Source: Pagrus major
Taxonomy: Eukaryota > Chordata > Actinopteri > Spariformes > Sparidae
Direction: 5' to 3'
DNA: 64,000 bases
Assembly (NCBI RefSeq): GCF_040436345.1
Contig: NC_133219.1
Location: forward strand, 25,022,709-25,086,708
The position numbers and the translations under genes were made by a program. Shown in pieces: positions 57,156 to 64,000 of the stretch (its first letter is position 1; each line of letters opens with the position of its first letter). The notes beneath the pieces are model-generated. The model was not told the origin of the DNA, did not search any database, and worked only from the letters and a program-made list of their open reading frames with translations.

Positions 57156-57805
57156 GTGAGCCTCCAATGTAAGTTTTACGTAGCTAATAATCTAAAGGTG
57201 TGGTAGTAATTGGCTGTGTAGTTGAAATGACCGTGAATCTAATAAAGAAGGCGGTTTGTGGTCACAATTGACAAGTAATGTTGTGAGTTGATTAGCTTTA
57301 TGCTAACCGTAGCCAAAGGCTCACGACAGCTACAAGCAAGTCAGAGCCAAAGTCAACGTCAAATGTATTGTCAGTAGCGTTATATATACACGACATACAG
57401 AGGACGTGTGCTGTGTAAATATGGATGTGACAGTTATTATTTATTTTCAGGTTGCGATGAAAAGAAAGAAGTGTCTGAATAAAGTGGTTGTCTCTGATAG
57501 TCCGTGCATGTGGGAGTAATTGTTTACTTTAGTGTTATATGTTGTTTTATTATTCTTAGCATTCACACCTCTTCCCTGTGATATATGTGTTGCTGTTGTC
57601 ATTAGATTATGCTGTATAAGTATCACGTCAGTATGACAAATATCGTAGCGTTATTAGTGCCAGACATGAAGGCTATGTCATGCTGAGACGTTAGCAAGAA
57701 ATAATTGTTGTCGGTCTCTATCGCTCTTCTAAACAATGCAAAAGTAATGTTTGTTTGTTCATACATTCAATTTGTTCACGAGAGAAAGGTAAAGTACTTT
57801 CTTAC

Positions 57806-57820
57806 CTGTAATTTGGCCAT
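57806..57820 (-). pseudogene. First exon of the P2X7-like gene (MAKLQ)
   Basis: ATG GCC AAA TTA CAG followed by gtaaga. The first exon of the P2X7-like gene in the large Kolobok is also exactly 15 nt, in phase 0 and followed by gtaagt (MSHLS). Position relative to the terminus is comparable. The downstream exons are deleted. Confidence 0.7.
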
Positions 57821-58183
57821 GGCTAGTGTATGACAGAAAAGTTCCGACGTGACTATGCCAAGCGCTACAGTTGCGCGCGTCCACGAGAGTGGAAAGTGAA
57901 AGTGTGGAGCTACGGAGTCGAAACAGGGAGGGGAGGGGGGAGCACAGTTGTTTCTATCCCAGTCTCATGCGTTTTTCACATATTCTACAAATTCCAACTT
58001 TAATGAACTTTTTGGTATCGAAGAAGAGTGATACAAGGAAAAGGTTATTAAACGTAAAGACTTAAAGAAAAAATAGAAACTGTTCTGTTCAGTTAGTCTG
58101 ATATTTTGAGTTGTTTTGCTTTTCTTACTCTGAAGATAAATTTGTTATTTTAAGATATTTCCTTGTGTACAGATAAGTGATAT

Positions 58184-59268
58184 ATGAAAAGGTTGAAAAA
58201 AATGGATGAGGATGATGTCTCAGCTGACAATTTTAAGTTTGGTATTGGAAGGGGGAAATTTATCAGTGACTTACTTCATACACCCGTCCAAGGGGCACAT
58301 TATGTAGATTCACCAGCTTTTTGTTCTACACGCATGCCTGTTAATGCAGCCTCTAGTCCTAGTCAGGGGGTTACACTTTCAAGCCTTTCAGATACAGCCG
58401 ACCCAGCCTTAAATAATCTGATAACCCATATAGCCCAGCAGGTAGGACAGTCTTTAAAAGAACAGTTGAGGAGTGAGTGTGAAGAAAGAGGTGTAAACAG
58501 CGCGCAGGCTCAGAGCAGTGCAGGCCAGTCACCCAGTGATGCCACTTATCTCAATCTAACTGGTGCAAAGCTAGTCCTACAGTCAGACGTGAGAGGGCCT
58601 CCAGTCTTCAGGGGAGATGGGTCTGACAAGAACACAGTTTGTGAGTGGGAAGAGTTAATGGAAGTGTATTTCTGAAAATGAGCCACACCCCTGAAAGAAC
58701 AGCACTCTGAGATAATATCTAAATTAATGGGCAAGGCTAAGGACATTGTGAGGATAACTCTGCTGTTTTCAAGTTCAAAGCGACAGCCAGTTAGATTCAA
58801 GAGCACATTGATCGCCACCAAATTGAAATGAAAGAACAGACTCTCTCCAAATCAAAGCGTCTTAAGCTACTGACAGTTCATGCCCAGACTCCTGTATTGG
58901 ACGATTCAGGGACAACATGCCACTCAGTAGAGTCACCTATGCAGGGTGAAAGCAGTGCAACATCTAGACCCCCTTGTAATGATAACTGCCTGAAGACATT
59001 AGTCAGCCTTTTTGACCAAGTCCTGTCACAGAACAACCAAGCCACACACAAGTCAGCCTCCTCTGATCAGTTTCAGCATAGATCCTGGAGAGTCTGCCAA
59101 TCTCTGGAGCATTCCACCCTTGCACACTGCAGGCAAAAGCGCCTATGCTTAGCATGCTTTGAGCCGAACCACATTAAGAGAGACTGTCCCAATCGCCAGC
59201 CTGGCCGTGATCAGCGGGTCTCCCAGCCACAAAACACCCAGCCACCAAACACCCAGATTTTAAACTAG
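58184..59268 (+). pseudogene. Gypsy gag with CCHC zinc knuckle
   Basis: The first open block (58,184-58,675, stop TGA) encodes an N-terminal gag-like region, with a Ser/Gln-rich linker. After a damaged stretch (58,676-58,830) that has lost part of the capsid, the second block (58,828-59,268) ends in a zinc knuckle of the form C-x2-C-x4-H-x4-C (59,149-59,190: C, C, H and C in CLACFEPNHIKRDC). It would package the element's RNA. This copy is inactive because of the stop and the deletion. Confidence 0.75.
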
Positions 59269-59278
59269 CTGCCCACAT

Positions 59279-60411
59279 TTGGTGGGGGGATGTGTGGGCA
59301 TTGAAGAAACCCTCGACAATAGTGATATTGAACAACAGTACGTAAAAGCATGTGCAGCAGCATCGACTGGTGCTAAAGTAATAGTGCAGAACACACAAAG
59401 AGTGGGTCCCTTTGACAAACTGTTTTACACCCCTGTTAACATAAACAACACATTCCAGGTGCAGGGGATGCTTGATTCTGGTTCCATGGCCTGTACACTC
59501 AGTGAGCAAGCAGAACTAAAAATGTTGAGTGAGAATATAATCTCGGGACCTATTCCTCTGACACATGAGATTGTGCTAGTAGGTTGTGGAGGGACACTGA
59601 GCAAACCAAAATGCATGTATGAGGTGGGAATGAAACTGTATGGAGAAAGCTGCACGGTGCCCGTTCTTGTGGTACCTGGTCAACGTGATGACTTGATCAT
59701 AGGTACAAATGTCATCAGATTCCTCATACATCAGCTGAAAGTAACTGACGATTATTGGCATCTTGTTTCCAGTGGCAATCTTCTCCCGGAGTGTGAGCAA
59801 TTCCTCAATCTCTTGGCAATCATTCATCCCGGTGGAGGGGTGAGGAGCTTCCAGACGTGGTCGGAACTGTTAAGCTCCAGCAGTCAATCACCTTGTTGGC
59901 GAAGCAAGAACATCTGGTTTGGGGCAAACTACCAAAGAATGTCCCCATGTCACCTGGCAGCACAGTAACTGTCGAGCCCACCTCCTCCAAGTCCATGCCT
60001 CGTAACATCATGGTTGGCCGTGTCATCACACCACTGTGGGGTGATAGATGGATCCCCATGAAAGTTACTAACCTGACAGACAAGCCCATCACCTCGAAGC
60101 GAAACAGTAAGTTAGCGGATGTGTCTCCCTGTCTGGCCGTGGAGGATTTTGAGGTTTTTCAGGGCACCAACCAACCTGAAAGAGCCAAACAGGAGAAAAA
60201 ACATGATAATGATCAGCCTACAGACCTTAAACAGCGACTACAAAAGGTCGGGCTCGCTGACATTGATATTGACCAGTGCCACGCTAATCTAACGGGGAAG
60301 GAGAGGTTGGTCGAACTGCTTGAGAAATACAATGACATTTTCTCCAAACATACACTGGACTGCAGTGAAGCAAAGGGTTTCACACATCGCATCCGGCTCA
60401 CTGATGACTAG
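59279..60411 (+). pseudogene. Gypsy protease and N-terminal pol region
   Basis: The retropepsin-like protease has its active-site motif LDSGSMA (about 59,470) and a downstream flap/second-half region with LIIGTNVI (about 59,694-59,717). A one-base frame change near 59,832 moves reading to the next frame, which stays open to 60,411 through a spacer and a conserved pre-RT segment ending FTHRIRLTDD. The hAT begins exactly there, before the reverse transcriptase catalytic boxes. Confidence 0.78.
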
Positions 60412-61175
60412 GGCTGGGTATCGTTTAAAAATTTTCGATACCAGTACCGATACCAGTACCCTTAAAACGATACCGATACCAACTGACTACTTCATCCGAT
60501 ACTTTTTTTCAACTTGATTCGATATTAATCATATGAAAAGAAAGCATTCGGTTGCATGAATGTCACCACTCCTCCCCATTCAAAAGATTTTTTACACAAA
60601 TGCATGTTGAAAGTGCTCAAATATTTATTAAATAACTGTACAAACATGTACAACGAAGTATTATTTGGGTTGTGTAATTTTCAACAACAACATCACAACC
60701 AACCAACATTCTGAATCTAACCAGTAAGTAACCACTGACCAGTCAGTCCTCCTCAACAGTTCTTTTTAAGGAATATTATCATGTCAGCCTTAGGGCTGGG
60801 TATCGTTTAAAAATTTTCGATACCAGTACTGATACCAGTACCCTTAAAACGATACCGATACCAACTGAGTACTTCATTCGATACTTTTTTTCAACTTGAT
60901 TCGATATTAATCATATGAAAAGAAAGCAATCGGTTGCGTGAATGTCACCACTCCTCCCCATTCAAAAGATTTTTTACACAAATGCATGTTGAAAGTGCTC
61001 AAATATTTATTAAATAACTGTACAAACATGTACAACGAAGTATTATTTGGGTTGTGTAATTTTCAACAACAACATCACAACCAACCAACATTCTGAATCT
61101 AACCAGTAAGTAACCACTGACCAGTCAGTCCTCCTCAACAGTTCTTTTTAAGGAATATTATCATGTCAGCCTTCT
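60411..61175. repeat. Tandem duplication of the hAT 3' terminus
   Basis: Two head-to-tail copies of about 382 bp, each beginning tagggctgggtatcg and reaching into the last codons of the transposase (atgtcagcct). They differ at about six positions. Confidence 0.9.
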
Positions 61176-63546
61176 CTGGGGCAAGGCATGCCTTTTCCTG
61201 GCTTAATGTGTCTCCAGCAGTTGAAAATATCCACTCTGCTGGAGTGGAGGATGCCTGGACACAAGTATAATTAGAGGCCAGGTCAAACAAAATGGGGAAT
61301 GTCCCTCTCCTCTCCCACCACCACTCAGCAGGATGGGTGGAGGTCAGCTCTGCAGGTAGAGCTCTGTAGAGTTTAAGCTCCTTTCGTGCCTTCTCTGACC
61401 GGTCAAGGAGTGGCACTGCCTGGATAGTTTTAAGGGCCAGGTCCTCCTTGGCAAACAGCTCCCCCAGTGCAGAGTCAGACGCGGAGTGGCTCGTAGTCAC
61501 AGCAGTCTATAAAGATGAGTATCAAGGTAAAAATTGAGAGAAAAAAAAACAAGTGAGACTAAACCAGAGGAAAGCACTGAAGTACTGATCATCTTAATGC
61601 AAAGTGCTTAGGTTTGTCTATTTAAGAGATGAGTAAGTAATGAATGGTAAGTATTATGGAAAGCTTACATATGTTGTGTTCTCCATAGATGCAGCCTCTT
61701 CATCCTCTTCTTCCTCCTCCATCCCCTCATCCAGTTGGTCCTCTTTGTCTACACCGATTTCCAGTGCATGCTATGTTAATACAGTGTTATATCACTATTC
61801 TGTGTGGCATTTCAATAATCAATACTTCATCTTCATCCCAGGAAGTACAGTAACAATAGTCAAAATGAAGCAAACCTGTCCAGAGTTTTCGCCGCATGCC
61901 TTCTCTTCCAACCTAGACCAAACGGCAGCATCCATGATTTTGGTCTTAAACCTGGGGTCGAGTGATGTGGCCTCTTCCAGGAACATCCTGATGTTTTCAT
62001 CCTGTGAGAGATAATTAATATGCCAATACCAGAGTTAGACCCTTTCATAATGTATTTTTAGTGATTTATTACAACAACAACAAAATACATACCGTGTAAC
62101 GCTTTGAAAGATCATCCCACACCCTTTTCTTAATGGCAGCAGTAAAGGTGGAGTCTGCATCCTGAACCTTGAAGTGGCCCTCAAGCTTCTGCAGGATGGG
62201 CAGAATTTGGCCACATGCTGGAGTCCTTTCTGAGGATACACACAGTGTTGAAGTGTAGAGGATTCTCATCACTCTCACGAACTCCTCTGCATGCCTGAAG
62301 TCCTGGTCTGAAATTCTCTGCAGTCTGAAAAAAGAAGACAACCACCACACACAAAACCAAAGCAGTTTTAATGAAGATATCAAATTAAAGAAATACCGTG
62401 TCAGTCTAGTGATAATGTCATGCACATCAAATCTCACCTGTCCCTTTCCATTGACCTCCTGAGCCTAGGGTCCAAAGATGCTGCCTGAATGACTGAATAC
62501 TGCTCTACAAACCGTTCAATGATGAGGTAGAGTGTATTCCACCTAGTTCTCACATCGAGCACCATTGCATGCTGTGGGAGATCTGAAAACATATTAAACA
62601 ATGCACATGCATTTCATTTACATGTTAAGTAATAATTTTGGAAACATTTATGCTGCCAATAGAGGAAAAGACATACCTAAGAGGCGTTGTTTCTCCTTCA
62701 TAACTGGCTTGGCTAAGCTCGCCTTCCTCAGCCACACAACCACTGCCCGGATTCTTGCTGCCCAATTCGACACTGTTGGTTCAGTGTACACCTTTTGGGC
62801 AGCAAGGTTAAGAGAATGAGCAAAGCAGCCTATCTTGACCACCTTCAACATCCTAGCAGCCACACGCATATTTGCAGCATTGTCGACTGTTAATGCTACC
62901 ACCTTTCCCTGAATATTAAACTCTGCCATTATGTGACGAATCTCTTCTGCCAAAAATTCTCCTGTCTGGGCCTCATAGACAGCTTTAGTGTGGAGAACCC
63001 TTTCTTGCAGCTGACCTCCCTTAGCAAAGTGGACAGTGACTGTAATGTAGTGATCTTGGGCTACACTGGTCCAACCATCACAGGTAAGCGCCACATGCTC
63101 AGTCTCCTCCAACTCTGCCTGCACTCTCTCCCTCTCTACGGCGTACCACGCTGGTATCAGTGTGGTAGAGAGCATGTCTCTTGATGGCGGTTGATACCGT
63201 GGGTTAAGGGCAGCAACCATCTCTCTAAGTAAAACACAGGACACAGAGCATTTTAAATGTTTCATCTCAAAGCATTAGTTGCTGAAACTTCCATTTCCTG
63301 AGCATAAGTGAGTGAGTTACAATCATCAGTGCTGGCTGGCTTACCTAAACCAAGGTGACTCTACAGTTGAAAACGGCTGAAGCCCCTTCACAATAAACTC
63401 TGTCACTTTCCTGTGGCATTCCTCCTTCCTCTCCCTTGTCATCTGCGATCTTGCAGCTAATGTGAATGGTGTGAGGCTGCTGCTAGAGTCTCTGGCAACG
63501 TCAGCCGGTGCAGTGGTGGTGGTGGTAGTAATAGTCGTAGTTGGAC
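61135..63546 (-). CDS. ZBED-like hAT transposase, seven intact exons
   Basis: Exons (high to low): 63,546-63,345; 63,224-62,677; 62,582-62,438; 62,324-62,093; 62,001-61,876; 61,770-61,669; 61,506-61,135. All introns are GT-AG and the phases agree, giving about 575 open codons with no stop or frameshift. Key motifs: HVALTCDGWTSVAQDHYITV (first catalytic Asp), VALTVDNAANMRVAARML (second Asp), IGCFAHSLNLAAQKVY, TRWNTLYLIIERFVEQY, SLDPRF, and the C-terminal dimerisation domain PAEWWWERRGTFPILFDLAS with STPAEWIFSTAGDTLS. A Glu-rich insert lies in the sixth exon. The N-terminal BED finger exon must lie upstream of 63,546 and is not visible, so the CDS is partial in this window. Confidence 0.85.
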
Positions 63547-63619
63547 CTTAACATTAAGTACGTAAGTAATTAAGCTGCTACATTAGCTAAAACTACCGGT
63601 AACCTAACCACTGAACCAA

Positions 63620-64000
63620 ACATTGACAGATGTGGCTATAAGCCGCTACTTTTTTCACACGCACACGGTGCGGCTAATTTATAGATTTTTACTGGCTACC
63701 GGGGGGCACTTTCCAGCAGTAAACGCAAAAGTGAGACAGACGTGGGGAAAGTTTATGCGCCGAAGAAGACACTAGTTTTGATTTTGAACTGTCATTTGCG
63801 CATCATGCACACACCCTCATCATGGAAAACACATGAAGAAATGCATATGATGCAGCTTTTAAGTTAAAGGCAATCGATCTGGCCGTCAAAGAAGGAAATA
63901 GAGCTACTGCACGTAATCTTGGCATCCCGTGTTGATGGCGTGTTGGTGCCGTACTGCTGATTTTCAGGCACAGTTTGAAAAAAAGTGTGTCTTAAATTAA
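63620..64000 (+). mobile_element. pogo/Tigger-like element, N-terminal part
   Basis: A terminus-like segment with gtggctataagccgctactt and gtgcggctaatttatagatt (63,632-63,690) is followed by a coding piece at about 63,838-63,935 that reads YDAAFKLKAIDLAVKEGNRA then TARNLGIP. This is the N-terminal helix-turn-helix of pogo/Tigger transposases (CENP-B-like). A TGA follows soon after. The element continues beyond the window or is truncated. Confidence 0.65.

Larger units (their letters stand above)
56646..58003. mobile_element. Nonautonomous Kolobok derivative keeping both first exons
   Basis: TTAA at both edges (56,646 and 58,000). The left end reads TTAAAGCTGGAGTGTGTAAG and the right end, complemented, TTAAAGTTGGAATTTGTAGA, with about 16 of 20 matches. 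From the left end, on the plus strand, it carries an exon homologous to exon 1 of the transposase gene of the large Kolobok. From the right end, on the minus strand, it carries a 15-nt first exon like that of the P2X7-like gene. All later exons are missing. It sits in the leader of the Gypsy element, so it is younger than that insertion. Confidence 0.85.
55900..60411 (+). mobile_element. Gypsy-type LTR retrotransposon, 5' part
   Basis: From left to right: a long terminal repeat (start not fixed; end at about 56,540), a primer binding site (56,542), a leader interrupted by a Kolobok derivative (56,646-58,003), gag (58,184-59,268) and the protease and early pol region (59,279-60,411). Pol is then cut off by a hAT element just before the reverse transcriptase motifs. 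The rest, including the 3' LTR, is not in the window and may lie beyond the hAT. Confidence 0.8.
60411..63546 (-). mobile_element. ZBED-type hAT element
   Basis: The low-coordinate end begins tagggctgggtatcgtttaa, a terminus well known from fish hAT elements. The terminal 380 bp are present twice in tandem (60,411-60,792 and 60,793-61,175). The transposase gene runs on the minus strand. The other terminus and the first exon with the BED zinc finger are not in the window. Confidence 0.82.

Noticed and set aside
1-64000. tRNA, rRNA or conserved small RNA genes
   Set aside because: I saw no cloverleaf with box A and box B or other recognisable RNA gene. This was by eye only; a covariance-model scan would decide.

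Overview
The window reads as intergenic or intronic DNA of a ray-finned fish, probably a percomorph teleost. The evidence is indirect: the mobile families are those typical of teleosts (L1/Tx1-like and L2/Rex-like LINEs, hAT with TTF or ZBED-type transposases, Tc1, an IS630-like element with an intron, PIF/Harbinger, Kolobok, Gypsy). There are many AC, TA and ACT microsatellites, and the transposase genes have spliceosomal introns. I found no ordinary host gene, no rRNA or tRNA gene and nothing bacterial. Nearly every stretch that codes for protein belongs to a transposable element.

Layout. 0-5 kb: a 21-bp tandem repeat, two degenerate LINE fragments (958-2250 and 2755-3665) and a nonautonomous DNA element whose ends form tandem arrays (3879-5110). 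5.5-9.5 kb: an IS630-like Tc1/mariner element with long inverted repeats, two more LINE pieces and a foldback sequence. 9.6-15.2 kb: quiet noncoding DNA with one TTAA-flanked MITE. 15.2-29.8 kb: one L1 retrotransposon on the minus strand, split by at least four later insertions (Harbinger, an unclassified 1.9-kb block, a 1.7-kb palindromic element, and a hAT that itself carries a Harbinger-like insert). 30.3-34.9 kb: a second hAT, broken by a solo LTR in its zinc-finger region and carrying a palindromic MITE in its intron. 35-42.8 kb: mostly noncoding with repeat ends. 42.9-44.5 kb: a complete Tc1 element with an open 342-residue transposase. 44.5-46.7 kb: TA and ACT repeats.

46,671-55,062 is an almost complete Kolobok-type DNA transposon bounded by TTAA. 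It carries two convergent multi-exon genes. On the plus strand is a 258-residue protein with an RG-rich N-terminal part and a C-terminal domain matching the cysteine-rich cytoplasmic ballast domain of the P2X7 receptor. On the minus strand is a 14-exon, 768-codon transposase. Its frame is continuous except for one nonsense codon and one lost splice donor. A 1.36-kb deleted relative (56,646-58,003) keeps both first exons at its two ends. That derivative sits in the leader of a Gypsy-type LTR retrotransposon (roughly 55.9-60.4 kb) with a tRNA-His primer binding site. The Gypsy element is in turn cut by a hAT element with seven intact-looking exons (60,411-63,546). The window ends in a pogo/Tigger-like fragment.

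The Kolobok pair is the most interesting content: a mobile element that packages a free-standing P2X7-type ballast-domain protein opposite its transposase. Many insertion edges can be fixed because removing the insert restores the host element's reading frame or yields a clean target duplication.
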